Below, piece after piece: positions 17,404 to 26,365 of a stretch of DNA of 64,000 nt. The position numbers and the translations under genes are program-made. Source of the DNA: Aminipila sp047974845 (lineage in GTDB: Bacteria > Bacillota > Clostridia > Peptostreptococcales > Anaerovoracaceae); the NCBI GenBank assembly GCA_047974845.1, contig JBKECQ010000040.1:12822-76821 (forward strand), read 5' to 3'. The stretch's first letter is position 1. The number at the start of each line of letters is the position of its first letter. The notes below the pieces were generated by a model. That model saw only the letters and a list, made by a program, of their open reading frames with translations. It did not search any database and was not told where the DNA came from.

Positions 17404-18573
17404 TTACCAACCTTTCGTTTGGGAAACAGAAGAAATATTTCTAAGTTTATTTACTACTTGAACCAACTGTTTCACAACATAATCTATATCTTCTTTTGTA
17501 GTAGGATCTCCAACTGTAAATCTCAGTGAACCATGGATTTTTTCTACAGGAATTCCAAGTGCAGAAAGCACGTGTGATGGCACTAAAGATGCTGATGAAC
17601 AGGCTGAACCTGTAGAAACAGCAATTCCCTTCATATCTAGGTAAAGAAGCATCGCTTCCCCTTCAATAAACTCAAATGTCAAGTTTGCATTACCCGGATG
17701 TCTGTGCTCATGACTTCCGTTTAAGGTAACATTATCTATTTTAGACATTACCTCTTGAACAAAATAGTCTCTAAGCTGGCTAACCTTTTTAATATGTTCA
17801 TCTAAATGGTCGTAAGCTAATTCCGCAGCCTTACCAAACCCAACGATGCCCGGAAGGTTTTCTGTTCCTGCTCTTTTCTTACTTTCCTGAGCTCCACCGT
17901 GCATATAGTTAGATAGCCTTACACCTTTTCTTACATAAAGAGCTCCAACTCCCTTTGGTCCATATATTTTATGAGCTGACATAGACATCATATCTACTCC
18001 CAGTTCTTTAACATCAATATGAACATTTCCAAGAGCCTGTACCGCATCTGTGTGGAAAAGAACTCCCTTTTCTTTTGCAACAGCAGCAAGATCTTTTATA
18101 GGCTGAACGGTGCCGATTTCATTATTAACAAACATTATACTAACTAAAATAGTTTTATCTGTTATAGCCGCTCTTAGAGCCTCAGGATTAACCCTTCCAT
18201 CTTCCTCTATATCAAGATAAGTAATCTCATAACCTCTTTTTTCAAGATACTCACATGAGTGTAACATAGCATGATGCTCTATCTTAGTAGTTATAATGTG
18301 GTTACCTTTATTTTTTAACGCGTCAGCTGTACCAATTACAGCCCAGTTATCTGCCTCAGTTCCTGTAGAAGTGAAGAAGATTTCCTTTTCCTGCGCATTT
18401 ATAAGTTTAGCTACTTGTCCTCTAGCCTTGTCAATAGCTTGTCTGGAAGTAGCTCCAATTGTATATAAGCTAGATGGATTTCCATAATACTGAGTAAAAT
18501 ATGGAATCATCTCTTGCATAACGTCTTCTTTAACAGGCGTCGTTGCTGAATAGTCTAGATATACTTGTCGCAT
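17404..18573 (-). CDS. iscS: Cysteine desulfurase IscS/NifS
   Basis: A PLP enzyme that takes sulfur from cysteine for Fe-S clusters and tRNA thiolation. The 389-residue protein has the cofactor lysine in SMSAHKIYGPKGVGAL and the catalytic cysteine loop in STGSACSSASLVPSHVL. The order iscS-iscU and the 6-base spacing mark a dedicated Fe-S operon. Upstream, an extended -10 (TGGTATAAT, 18623-18631 on the plus axis) is the best promoter candidate. Confidence 0.96.
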   Translation of the reverse strand: MRQVYLDYSATTPVKEDVMQEMIPYFTQYYGNPSSLYTIGATSRQAIDKARGQVAKLINAQEKEIFFTSTGTEADNWAVIGTADALKNKGNHIITTKIEHHAMLHSCEYLEKRGYEITYLDIEEDGRVNPEALRAAITDKTILVSIMFVNNEIGTVQPIKDLAAVAKEKGVLFHTDAVQALGNVHIDVKELGVDMMSMSAHKIYGPKGVGALYVRKGVRLSNYMHGGAQESKKRAGTENLPGIVGFGKAAELAYDHLDEHIKKVSQLRDYFVQEVMSKIDNVTLNGSHEHRHPGNANLTFEFIEGEAMLLYLDMKGIAVSTGSACSSASLVPSHVLSALGIPVEKIHGSLRFTVGDPTTKEDIDYVVKQLVQVVNKLRNISSVSQTKGW

Positions 18574-18622
18574 AATTTGCTCCTTTAATTCATTATATAT
18601 ATAAGATACATTTCCAATATTT

Positions 18623-18631
18623 ATTATACCA
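18623..18631 (-). promoter_or_regulatory. Candidate extended -10 promoter of iscS
   Basis: The minus strand reads TGGTATAAT, an extended -10 (TGnTATAAT), about 50 bases upstream of the iscS ATG. No good -35 box is present at 16-18 bases, which is tolerable for an extended -10. Confidence 0.45.
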
Positions 18632-18711
18632 ACATTTCCAAAAATATAAACCCTTTTTTTGCTTTTCCTAGTAAATAAATATGATATATGGATATTCTAT
18701 GGCATATAAAC

Positions 18712-19158
18712 TCAAATCGGAGAGAAGCAAGAAAGTTTATATTCATTGTTAATACGCTTAAAAACCACATGATAACTTCCTTCCATGAAGTAATCTTCGC
18801 TCAGACCACTCATCTCCCAAAGTATATCTACCCTATATGTCATATATTCTAACAAATTTTTTTCAAGTTTTATATCATTAAAATTCATTTTTTTTACTAT
18901 GTCCAGTTGTGTGTTCTCCCATTGTCTTAACTGTTTAATGTCTTCTGTAAGAATTGGATAGGTTTCAATTTTTTCTATTTCTTCTTCAGCCTTTTCTTTT
19001 GTTATTTGATTATAAAAGGCTTTTTGCATTATATTCGTTCTTTGTTCTAACATATTTTTTACAACATCAGTTTGCTCCGGTTTACTAAAACCTGAAAACA
19101 CGCTGACAATTATGACAACAACTGCACAAAGAACTATACAATTATAGTATTTTCTCAT
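18712..19158 (-). CDS. Membrane-anchored or secreted protein of unknown function
   Basis: Not recognised. The 148-residue protein has an N-terminal hydrophobic segment (about residues 8-24, IVLCAVVVIIVSVFSGF) that may be an uncleaved anchor or signal peptide. The rest is mostly charged and probably helical, with a possible coiled coil at KEKAEEEIEKIE; the last third (residues ~118-148) looks like a beta-rich end, GSYHVVFKRINNEYKLSCF. A GGAGG site precedes the ATG. It stands alone between iscS and a terminator. Confidence 0.75.
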   Translation of the reverse strand: MRKYYNCIVLCAVVVIIVSVFSGFSKPEQTDVVKNMLEQRTNIMQKAFYNQITKEKAEEEIEKIETYPILTEDIKQLRQWENTQLDIVKKMNFNDIKLEKNLLEYMTYRVDILWEMSGLSEDYFMEGSYHVVFKRINNEYKLSCFSPI

Positions 19159-19216
19159 ATATTTTGCCTCCGTTTCGTTATAGGCTCAACAAGTCCTATG
19201 AAAATACTATACAAAT

Positions 19217-19251
19217 AAAACAGCGAGAAATTTGTTATTTCTCGCTGTTTT
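19217..19251. terminator. Bidirectional-looking terminator
   Basis: AAAACAGCGAGAAAT pairs with ATTTCTCGCTGTTTT around a 5-base loop (TTGTT). The 15-base stem and flanking A/T runs make it a strong intrinsic terminator. It is placed after the DUF896 gene. Confidence 0.85.
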
Positions 19252-19263
19252 ATTACAAAAAAA

Positions 19264-19473
19264 TTAATTCACTTTTTGGTCATTTTCGACTTCTTCTTCC
19301 AAGTCTTCAACAAATTTAATATTCTCCAGCTGTCCTATAAAGTTCTCTCTGAAGTTTGCTAAGTACTCTTTTCTTAAAATTTGCTGTTCTTCCTTCTCCA
19401 ATTCAGTTAAACCTTCACTTTTAGCCTTTCTAGCAAGCTCATTTATCCTATCGATTTTTTCTTTTGAAAGCAT
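19264..19473 (-). CDS. DUF896 family protein (YnzC-like)
   Basis: The 69-residue protein matches the DUF896 pattern: MLSKEKIDRINELARKAKSE, then GLTELEKEEQQILRKEYL. Family members are small helical hairpins; YneA/YnzC relatives in Bacillus are linked to SOS and sporulation-related operons, but the biochemical role is unknown. The C-terminal third is acidic (DLEEEVENDQ). The gene is monocistronic, followed by a strong terminator. Confidence 0.85.
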   Translation of the reverse strand: MLSKEKIDRINELARKAKSEGLTELEKEEQQILRKEYLANFRENFIGQLENIKFVEDLEEEVENDQKVN

Positions 19474-19574
19474 TTTCTTCTTCCTTCCTCTTTTGTTTAC
19501 ATATTATTTTATTATGTTATGTTTTTTTACATTTCCTACTGTTTTTCTTATTTCTTATAGTCTTTTTTAAAAAA

Positions 19575-20132
19575 TTAACCTCGTTTGGCACGTATTAACG
19601 TACTTTTACTAATCCCTGTCTGTTCCTCAACATATTTATAACTATTAGTCTTTAATAATTCTAGTGCTTCTTCTATTTCATCCTCACTAAATTTCTTAGG
19701 TCTTCCCTCTTTAAATCCTTCTTTTGTTTTTGCGATTGCCTTTCCAACTTGAGTTCTTTCTATAATCATAGATTTCTCAAACTCTGCAAAAGCATTCATT
19801 ATGTTAAGTATAACCTTACCACTATGAGTATTATCAATCATACCCACATTTATAATGTTTACCCTAATATTCTTTTCTACAGCTCCTTCTACAAAAGAAA
19901 TACCTTCTTTTATGGTACTGCACAATCTATCTAGCTTAGACACTACCAGAGTATCTCCCCCATACATATTAGCAATACTTTCATTTAGCATCGGTCGTTC
20001 TTTTGGGTCATCATATTTTTCAACTATTACTTCAGCGCTTGGATACCTTTGCTTTATTAATTTAGTTTGTTCTTCTATTGAATTTGCATTAAATTGACCT
20101 CTGGCTGAAACACTGACATATCCATAAATCAT
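19575..20132 (-). CDS. Serine recombinase (resolvase/invertase), degenerate active site
   Basis: A 185-residue small serine recombinase: catalytic domain at about 1-135 and a C-terminal helix-turn-helix at 155-182 (KYVEEQTGISKSTLIRA). The start YGYVSVSARGQ aligns with the family's YxRVSTxxQ, so the nucleophile serine is kept. The arginine two residues before it (R8 in gamma-delta resolvase) is serine, and KLDRLCST replaces KLDRLGRD, so the second arginine of that loop (R71) is also serine. R45 (ERPML) and R68 are kept. These changes suggest weak or lost catalysis; a DNA-binding role remains possible (inference). No partner element, inverted repeats or cargo is seen around it. Confidence 0.87.
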   Translation of the reverse strand: MIYGYVSVSARGQFNANSIEEQTKLIKQRYPSAEVIVEKYDDPKERPMLNESIANMYGGDTLVVSKLDRLCSTIKEGISFVEGAVEKNIRVNIINVGMIDNTHSGKVILNIMNAFAEFEKSMIIERTQVGKAIAKTKEGFKEGRPKKFSEDEIEEALELLKTNSYKYVEEQTGISKSTLIRAKRG

Positions 20133-20291
20133 TTGTATCTACCTTTCAAGTTTTGACTATAAGTTTTGGCACACATTTGTTTTTAATTATACAATAAGGT
20201 GTCAATCAATGTCAACCAAATGCTAATAATTTGTTGTCATATGTTTCTTTAATTATGTAAATTCCTTTTTTTTATTTTTTTGTATAGAAAA

Positions 20292-20337
20292 ACTCCCAGT
20301 TTTATTACTACGTTATTTTAGTAATAAAACTGGGAGT
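20292..20337. terminator. spo0A terminator
   Basis: A perfect 19-base stem, ACTCCCAGTTTTATTACTA against its complement, with an 8-base loop. On the minus strand a T run follows. It lies 95 bases after spo0A and 160 bases before the serine recombinase start. The rest of the 20133-20431 gap shows nothing else I can name. Confidence 0.9.
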
Positions 20338-20431
20338 CTTAATATCTTACAAGAATATTTATCATCTCTGTTTTTGCATCTTTTCTATAAAATTTATTTC
20401 TTATAACGCTAAATTGCATAGATTTCAATTT

Positions 20432-21232
20432 TTATGAGATCTTTCTTTCTAATCTTAACTTATCTGCAATGATTGCAATAAATTCCGAATTTGTTGGTTT
20501 ACCTTTATCATTATGTACTGTGTATCCAAATAAGTTATTAATAGTTTCAATTTTCCCTCTATTCCATGCTACTTCTATTGCATGTCTTATAGCTCTTTCC
20601 ACTCTGCTAGGTGTTGTATTATTCAGCTTAGCTATCGCTGGATATAGTTCTTTAGTAACGGCTCCTAATAAATCCATGTCTCCAACTACCATTGTAATGG
20701 CATCTCTTAAATACTGGTACCCTTTAATGTGCGCTGGTACTCCTACTTCGTGAATAATGTTAGTAATATCAACCTCTAAATCATTGTTAACTTTTTCAGG
20801 TGTTGTATTTACTATTGTTCTAACGTTAGCAAATTTACCTGTTGCTTCTTCCTCCTCCTCGCCAAAAAGCTGATTAATTCTCTTAGATAACACACCTAAA
20901 TTAAAAGGTTTCACTAAGTAGTATTCGGCACCAAGTTTCGTTGCCTTCTGTGTGATAGATTCTTGTCCTACAGCCGATAGCATTATAGTTTTTGGATATT
21001 TTGGCAACTCCATGTTATTGATGTTTTCTAAAACTCCAAGACCATCTAAATGCGGCATAATCATGTCTAATATAAGGACATCTGGTAAAAATTTTTTTAC
21101 ACAATCTACAGTTTGGATTCCGTCATTTGCTACAAAGGTAATATCAATATTTTCCTGTTCAGTAAAGTAGTCACTCAGAATTTCACAAAAATCCTTATTG
21201 TCATCTGCTATTCCGATGCTTATTTTTGTCAT
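20432..21232 (-). CDS. spo0A: Sporulation master regulator Spo0A
   Basis: Spo0A, activated by phosphorylation, binds 0A boxes to start sporulation. The 266-residue protein has a receiver domain with the acidic pair DDNKDF near residue 10, the phosphorylated aspartate in VLILDMIMP near 56 and the switch lysine in YLVKPFN near 108. The C-terminal effector domain is well preserved (EVGVPAHIKGYQYLRDAI, and the recognition helix SRVERAIRHAIEVAW). It lies downstream of spoIVB in the standard order and ends at a strong terminator. Two tandem 0A boxes lie about 140-155 bases upstream of its start, so autoregulation is likely. Confidence 0.98.
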   Translation of the reverse strand: MTKISIGIADDNKDFCEILSDYFTEQENIDITFVANDGIQTVDCVKKFLPDVLILDMIMPHLDGLGVLENINNMELPKYPKTIMLSAVGQESITQKATKLGAEYYLVKPFNLGVLSKRINQLFGEEEEEATGKFANVRTIVNTTPEKVNNDLEVDITNIIHEVGVPAHIKGYQYLRDAITMVVGDMDLLGAVTKELYPAIAKLNNTTPSRVERAIRHAIEVAWNRGKIETINNLFGYTVHNDKGKPTNSEFIAIIADKLRLERKIS

Positions 21233-21366
21233 AACATATCCCCCTTAAATTCGTAATAATCTTATATGATTATTATCTTTCTTAGCAATTACTCCAGCAT
21301 ATATTAATTTATACTGTTTAAAGATTTTATGCAACACAAACTTTCAGAAAATATGCAAAATTTCCG

Positions 21367-22458
21367 TCACCTCTCGACATTATTCGACATTTGCTCTTCT
21401 AGCATCCACTCTATAAATATACCATATCCTTTCTGCGGATTGTTGACAAATACATGGGTTACGGCTCCTACCAGTCTTCCATTTTGAATAATAGGACTAC
21501 CACTCATTCCTTGAACTATTCCTCCGCTCTTTTGCAAAAGTCTATCATCTGTTACTTTTATTGTCATACTTTTCGTATTCGGTTTATTTTGTCTATTAAC
21601 CTTTTCAATTTCAATTTCATAACATTCGACTTGGTTATTGTCTAAAGTCGTCAATATATATGCCGGGCCCGGTTTAACAAAATCCTGATACCCTACAGGT
21701 AATGGTTTATCAAAATACGGAGAATCCGTTTTTTCATATAACTTTCCAAATATACCAAACTCTGTATTTTTATTCAAGCTTCCAAGTGGGTCATCCGCTT
21801 CATAGAAAATACCTCTTATTTCCCCCGGTTCTCCTACTTTTCCCTGTTTTACAGATTCAACCTTTGAATTTACTAATTCACCGTCAGCAACCGAAAGAAT
21901 AGAACCTGTTTCCGGATCTGTAATAGCATGGCCTAAGGCTCCATAGTTATTGTTTTGTGGGTCGTAAAAAGTTAAAGTTCCAATACCTGCAGTTTTATCC
22001 TTAACCCATATTCCAAGCTTATACATATTATCTGATTTAGCAACTACAGGGGTTAAACTGATTTCCATAATGTCATTTTTTCTCTGAAGCTTTAATAAAA
22101 CTTCACCTCTGGTTTTGTTGACAATGGATTGAACTTCTGTAGCTCTATATACTTTCTGTCCATTTATCTCAAGTATTGTATCACCAATTTGAAGTCCTGA
22201 CAATATCCCCGGATTAACAACTTCACCTGTGATAGTTTCAATTTCTTGAAGTCCCACAATAAGAACCCCTTTTACATCCATCTTTACTCCGATGGACTGC
22301 CCTCCAGGCATTAACACTTTCTCAGACACAACATTTACGGTCGTCGTTGTTGGTTGATCACTATGCTTCACATAAAATGAAACACCTGTTACCACTGCAA
22401 TTAAAAGCACAAACACACAAAAACTCTTTGCAATACCGTTTAATTTAATTTTGTTCAT
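21367..22458 (-). CDS. spoIVB: SpoIVB serine peptidase
   Basis: SpoIVB is secreted from the forespore into the space between the two cells and triggers sigma-K activation. The protein has an N-terminal membrane segment (about residues 8-28), a PDZ domain (GLQIGDTILEINGQKVYRA) and the S55 peptidase domain with the histidine in LGHAITDPETG and the nucleophile serine in GMSGSPIIQNGRLVGA. An ATG at 22458 is used; a TTG six bases upstream has slightly better spacing from the GGAG site. It sits directly upstream of spo0A, as usual in Bacilli and Clostridia. Confidence 0.96.
   Translation of the reverse strand: MNKIKLNGIAKSFCVFVLLIAVVTGVSFYVKHSDQPTTTTVNVVSEKVLMPGGQSIGVKMDVKGVLIVGLQEIETITGEVVNPGILSGLQIGDTILEINGQKVYRATEVQSIVNKTRGEVLLKLQRKNDIMEISLTPVVAKSDNMYKLGIWVKDKTAGIGTLTFYDPQNNNYGALGHAITDPETGSILSVADGELVNSKVESVKQGKVGEPGEIRGIFYEADDPLGSLNKNTEFGIFGKLYEKTDSPYFDKPLPVGYQDFVKPGPAYILTTLDNNQVECYEIEIEKVNRQNKPNTKSMTIKVTDDRLLQKSGGIVQGMSGSPIIQNGRLVGAVTHVFVNNPQKGYGIFIEWMLEEQMSNNVER
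21373..21389 (-). promoter_or_regulatory. Two tandem Spo0A (0A) boxes
   Basis: On the minus strand the sequence reads TGTCGAA-TAA-TGTCGAG. The first is a perfect match to the 0A box TGTCGAA, the second differs at the last base. The boxes repeat every 10 bases, one helical turn, as expected for a Spo0A dimer bound head to tail. They lie inside the last codons of spoIVB, upstream of spo0A. Confidence 0.7.
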
Positions 22459-22472
22459 AAACAAACTAACTC

Positions 22473-22928
22473 CTAGCTCTCAAAATCTTGTAATAATTCC
22501 AATAGTTCATCTTCGGACTTCACAATGACACCTTCCGAAAATAATTCTTGATCCTCTTTACCTAGCATCGAAAAAAGTATATCCGTAGTTCTTAGTAAAG
22601 ATTCATTGCCTTCACTATCATACTGATAGACTTTTATAATGCCGTCGGATTCCTTAACTAAATAATATTCACAGGTTTCATTTTCTTGAGTATTATTTAA
22701 ATTATTTTCATCATTTTCTTCATTTGCATATTTTTTGTCATCATAACTATTTTTTTGGTCATCAACATTTTGAGTAACTGTCTTTTTAACATCAGCTGCA
22801 ATGTTTTCTGCTTCTGCTTCTTCCGGAGCGCTTATTAACGCAAACATTAAATATGCCACACCAAATATGGCCACTAGAGTAATATAAAAACTCTTTCTCT
22901 TAAAAATACTTTTTTTTCTTGTAAACAT
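22473..22928 (-). CDS. Membrane-anchored protein with BofC-like C-terminal domain
   Basis: A 151-residue protein with a basic N terminus, one membrane segment (about 14-33), an Asn/Asp/Glu-rich spacer and a C-terminal domain of about 65 residues. That domain, YYLVKESDGIIKVYQYD, followed by LLRTTDILFSML, GKEDQELFSEGV, and DELLELLQDF, matches the pattern often labelled BofC C-terminal in clostridia. In Bacillus, BofC restrains SpoIVB; this gene starts the spoIVB-spo0A run, so a role in controlling SpoIVB is plausible (inference). The N-terminal BofC domain is absent. I chose the ATG at 22928 because an AGAGGTGG site sits 5 bases before it. Confidence 0.65.
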   Translation of the reverse strand: MFTRKKSIFKRKSFYITLVAIFGVAYLMFALISAPEEAEAENIAADVKKTVTQNVDDQKNSYDDKKYANEENDENNLNNTQENETCEYYLVKESDGIIKVYQYDSEGNESLLRTTDILFSMLGKEDQELFSEGVIVKSEDELLELLQDFES

Positions 22929-22989
22929 TAAAACCACCTCTTACTAAGATAGTTTTAACAAAATTATCTATTTTAAACAAAAATTCTTA

Positions 22990-23745
22990 TTAAATAGTGA
23001 TTTTATCTTTATATTTTTTAAAAGTTTGCTCTCCAATGCCTTTTATATTCATTAATTCTTCTATTCTTTGGAAGTTTCCGTGTTGATCTCGGTAGGAAAT
23101 AATTTTGCCAGCGGTGGAAGGTCCAATTCCATTTAATGTTTGTAACTCCTGTTCTGTGGCTGTATTTATATTTATTAGGTTCACACCTTGACCTTGCACA
23201 GTGTTCGCATATCCACCGTTTGGTTCGGTTAACGATAATTTTTTTTCGTCTATATTCGTATTGTTCGCTATACCCTGAATAATTTCCTCTTTTGTCAGAA
23301 CTGTTATTTTATCTTGGTCATATAGTATTTTAGCCAAATTTAAATTGCTGGTATCTGCATCTTGCCTAAGCCCACCTGCTTTTTCTATTGCCTCATACAT
23401 CCTCATACCGCTATGAAGTTCATATACATATGGATTGTTAACTGCTCCTCTAATATCCACATAAATCTTGTTGGTTTGCGCATTATCTTTATTCGTATCA
23501 GCTTCACCATTTGCCTGTGCTGTTTGAGTTTCATTATTCATGTCATAATCTATGTCATAATTATTTAAATCGAGCTCTTTTTCATTCATAAGTCTAAAAC
23601 TATTATTGTCAGAATTTGAATCTCTAATGCAAAAAACAAAAAAGGCAACAACAAGCAATATAAGTGCTGCTGTTACCTTCAAAATCGTTTTATTGTGAAT
23701 TTTAATAAAGTTTTCAATAAAATCCCTGTTGACATAACACTTCAT
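22990..23745 (-). CDS. comEA: ComEA-like DNA-binding protein (SLBB + helix-hairpin-helix)
   Basis: ComEA binds incoming double-stranded DNA at the membrane during natural transformation. The protein (251 residues from the ATG at 23745, preceded by GGGGG) has one membrane segment (about 20-38), a polar spacer, an SLBB domain (KIYVDIRGAVNNPYVYELHSG), and at the C terminus two helix-hairpin-helix motifs (ININTATEQELQTLNGIGPS and IEELMNIKGIGEQTF). The ComEC channel gene is not adjacent, so DNA uptake is not proven by this locus; relatives also act only as membrane DNA-binding proteins. Confidence 0.88.
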   Translation of the reverse strand: MKCYVNRDFIENFIKIHNKTILKVTAALILLVVAFFVFCIRDSNSDNNSFRLMNEKELDLNNYDIDYDMNNETQTAQANGEADTNKDNAQTNKIYVDIRGAVNNPYVYELHSGMRMYEAIEKAGGLRQDADTSNLNLAKILYDQDKITVLTKEEIIQGIANNTNIDEKKLSLTEPNGGYANTVQGQGVNLININTATEQELQTLNGIGPSTAGKIISYRDQHGNFQRIEELMNIKGIGEQTFKKYKDKITI

Positions 23746-23832
23746 AACATACCCCCAAATAAAATGTAAAAACAATGTTTTATTTACTTTATTTTACATT
23801 TATTCTATATGTATGTCAACCTTTATTTGTAA

Positions 23833-24519
23833 TTATATGGAAAACCCATTGGAGAAATTTATCTTTTTCCTCATAACTTCAATATTATATCGGGAAACTT
23901 CCAAATCAAAGAATCTGATTATGGCATCGATTAATAATTCAGGACTTAGGTTAGATTCACTACCGGCATCCAAAAGTGTGGAAATAATCAGTTGATTATT
24001 TAAATATGAAAAATCAAGTTTAATTATTTTATTTTTTATATCTACATCTGCCATTTGTTTTGATTTCTTTTGTCTCTTCTGTACAATAATACACTTTTGA
24101 GCCAGGAAGCTTTCACAAGCTTCTTTTATTTCCATGTTTCTTAAAGCGTTTTCCTCACAAGGAATACCTATTAGATATTCTGCTGATACAGTTAGTGCCG
24201 CTAGACTCTTACCTTCCAACATATATTCCGTGCAATCCATAATTTTAAGCCCAGTTGGCATGATTGCATCCAGCTTTTCCTTTATTTCAGTAGCTTCCAT
24301 TGGCTTGATTGTTTCAAATTCTAAAATTTCAGCAATACTTGAATATCCTAAAGAAAGCGGTTGTGCAAACCCCATCTTTGGATGGGGATTAAAGCCCTGA
24401 GAATATGCTAACTTTATATCTACTCTTTTAAAGCTTCTCTTAAACAGTCTCAATAAATCTAAATGTGACGTATATTTGAAAAATCCTTCTTTGGAGAATT
24501 TTAGTACATACTTAGCCAT
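23833..24519 (-). CDS. TIGR03936 family radical-SAM-associated protein (DUF2344)
   Basis: The protein begins AKYVLKFSKEGFFKYTSHLDL and contains YSQGFNPHPKMGFAQPLSLG, both hallmarks of the DUF2344 family that is always found beside a TIGR03960-type radical SAM enzyme. Its function is not known; the pairing suggests a shared tRNA, rRNA or protein modification (inference). The ATG at 24519 is favoured because GGAGGG lies 5 bases upstream, inside the last codons of the radical SAM gene, which it overlaps by 8 bases. Confidence 0.9.
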   Translation of the reverse strand: MAKYVLKFSKEGFFKYTSHLDLLRLFKRSFKRVDIKLAYSQGFNPHPKMGFAQPLSLGYSSIAEILEFETIKPMEATEIKEKLDAIMPTGLKIMDCTEYMLEGKSLAALTVSAEYLIGIPCEENALRNMEIKEACESFLAQKCIIVQKRQKKSKQMADVDIKNKIIKLDFSYLNNQLIISTLLDAGSESNLSPELLIDAIIRFFDLEVSRYNIEVMRKKINFSNGFSI

Positions 24520-26359
24520 TAATACCCTCCATTTCACACTTTACATTTTTGTTCATGCCGCAACCAACACAGCCTTTTCTGCAATCCTGTGTTGTTACCT
24601 CCCTTTTGGCTTTTTCGTTTTCACTTTTCAAAAATTCTTTTGTAACACCACAGTCAATAATATCCCAAGGTAAAATTTCATCGTAACTTCTTTCTCTGGT
24701 TGTGTAAAATTCCTTATCAATGCCTGTTTCTTCAAAAGCTTTCATCCATTCCTCATATTTAAAATGTTCTGTCCATCCATCAAATTTACAACCAAGTTCA
24801 AAAGCTTTAATCAATACTTCACCGGTTCTCCTATCACCTCTGGCAAAAACCGCTTCTAATACACTTGTTTGTGTACCATGGTAGTTAAAGGTTACCCCCT
24901 TAATCGGTCTTAGCTTACCTCTTAGATAATCATGTTTTTCACTAAACTGCTCCGGTGAATCTTGCGCCATCCACTGAAACGGAGTATGTGCCTTAGGTAC
25001 AAAGTTTGATGCACTTACAGTCACGTTGAATCTTCCTTTTCCGTTAATATTTTTATTCATCTCAATAATTCTTGAGGCAATCTCATATATTCCGTCCAAG
25101 TCTTCAAAAGTTTCAGTAGGTAACCCGTTCATAAAATATAGTTTTATATTTTTCCATCCAAGTTCTAAAGCTTGTTCAACTGAGTTATAAATATTTTCTT
25201 CTGTGATACATTTATTAATAACATCTCTAAGTCTTTGTGACCCTGCCTCAGGAGCAAAGGTAAGTCCTGATTTTTTATAACCTTGTATTTCTTCTAAAAC
25301 CTTAAAAGAAAAAGAGTCCAATCTCAAAGAAGGCAAAGATAGTGATACATTATTTTCCTTGCACATACCCATAAGGTTTGTTGCCAAATCTTCAAACTTA
25401 GAATAATCACTGGTTGAGAGAGATAATAACGATAGCTCTTCATGCCCTGTATTTTTAAGTTGCTGTTTTGCTATTTCCTCAATTAATGCCATTCTTCTTT
25501 CTCTTACAGGCCTATAAATTATACCTGCCTGGCAGAACCTACATCCTCTTGTACAACCTCTAAATGTTTCAACTACAGATCTGTCATGAACAGTTTCTAT
25601 AAATGGAACGATTGGATCCACCGGAAAATCTATTTCATTAATATCCGGTATTATACACCTCAACACTCTATCAGGAGCTTCATCATAAAGCTTGTCCACT
25701 TTTATTATAGTTCCATCTTCTCCATATACAGGATTATAAAAAGACGGAATATATACACCCTGAAGTTTTGAGACTCTCTTATAAAAAGCTTCTCTACTTT
25801 CTCCCATATTTTTAGATTGCTGATACTTATTAAATAATTCAATAAGGATTTCTTCTCCGTCGCCTATTAAAAATATATCAACAATGTCAGCTAACGGCTC
25901 CGGATTGTAAGCACAAGGACCCCCTGCAATTACAATAGGATGTTCTTCGGTTCTATCCTTTTTTCGTAAAGGAATGCCACCAAGATCTAAAATATTTAGC
26001 ACGTTTGTAAATGACAATTCATACTGAAGTGTAAATCCAACAAAATCCATTTCATTTATAGGAGTTTTTGTTTCAAGTGTAAACAGAGGAATATTTTCCT
26101 CCCTTAAAAGTTCTTCCATATCAAGACCCGGGCAAAATACACGCTCACAAAAAATATTATTTTCCTTGTTAAGAACATTATATAAAATTTGCAGGCCCAA
26201 ATATGACATCCCTATCTCATATACATCCGGAAATGCAAAACAGAAACGAGTCATCTCCGCTGTTATTTCTTTTTTTGCACTGTTAAGTTCACCGCCTATA
26301 TATCTAGCAGGCTTTTCCACTCTTTTAAGAATGTTATCTAAATTCAAACTTAAACTCAT
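24512..26359 (-). CDS. TIGR03960 family B12-binding/radical SAM protein
   Basis: A 615-residue radical SAM protein. The N-terminal half looks like a cobalamin-binding-type Rossmann domain; the radical SAM cluster motif is CRGCTRGCRFCQAG near residue 270 (CxxxCxxC as CTRGCRFC). A C-terminal cysteine group (CRKGCVGCGMNKNVKC) may hold another metal cluster. The family pairs with the DUF2344 gene that follows. In many clostridia this pair precedes RNase E/G and rplU; here the RNase gene is not between them. Confidence 0.92.
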   Translation of the reverse strand: MSLSLNLDNILKRVEKPARYIGGELNSAKKEITAEMTRFCFAFPDVYEIGMSYLGLQILYNVLNKENNIFCERVFCPGLDMEELLREENIPLFTLETKTPINEMDFVGFTLQYELSFTNVLNILDLGGIPLRKKDRTEEHPIVIAGGPCAYNPEPLADIVDIFLIGDGEEILIELFNKYQQSKNMGESREAFYKRVSKLQGVYIPSFYNPVYGEDGTIIKVDKLYDEAPDRVLRCIIPDINEIDFPVDPIVPFIETVHDRSVVETFRGCTRGCRFCQAGIIYRPVRERRMALIEEIAKQQLKNTGHEELSLLSLSTSDYSKFEDLATNLMGMCKENNVSLSLPSLRLDSFSFKVLEEIQGYKKSGLTFAPEAGSQRLRDVINKCITEENIYNSVEQALELGWKNIKLYFMNGLPTETFEDLDGIYEIASRIIEMNKNINGKGRFNVTVSASNFVPKAHTPFQWMAQDSPEQFSEKHDYLRGKLRPIKGVTFNYHGTQTSVLEAVFARGDRRTGEVLIKAFELGCKFDGWTEHFKYEEWMKAFEETGIDKEFYTTRERSYDEILPWDIIDCGVTKEFLKSENEKAKREVTTQDCRKGCVGCGMNKNVKCEMEGING

Positions 26360-26365
26360 ATACTA

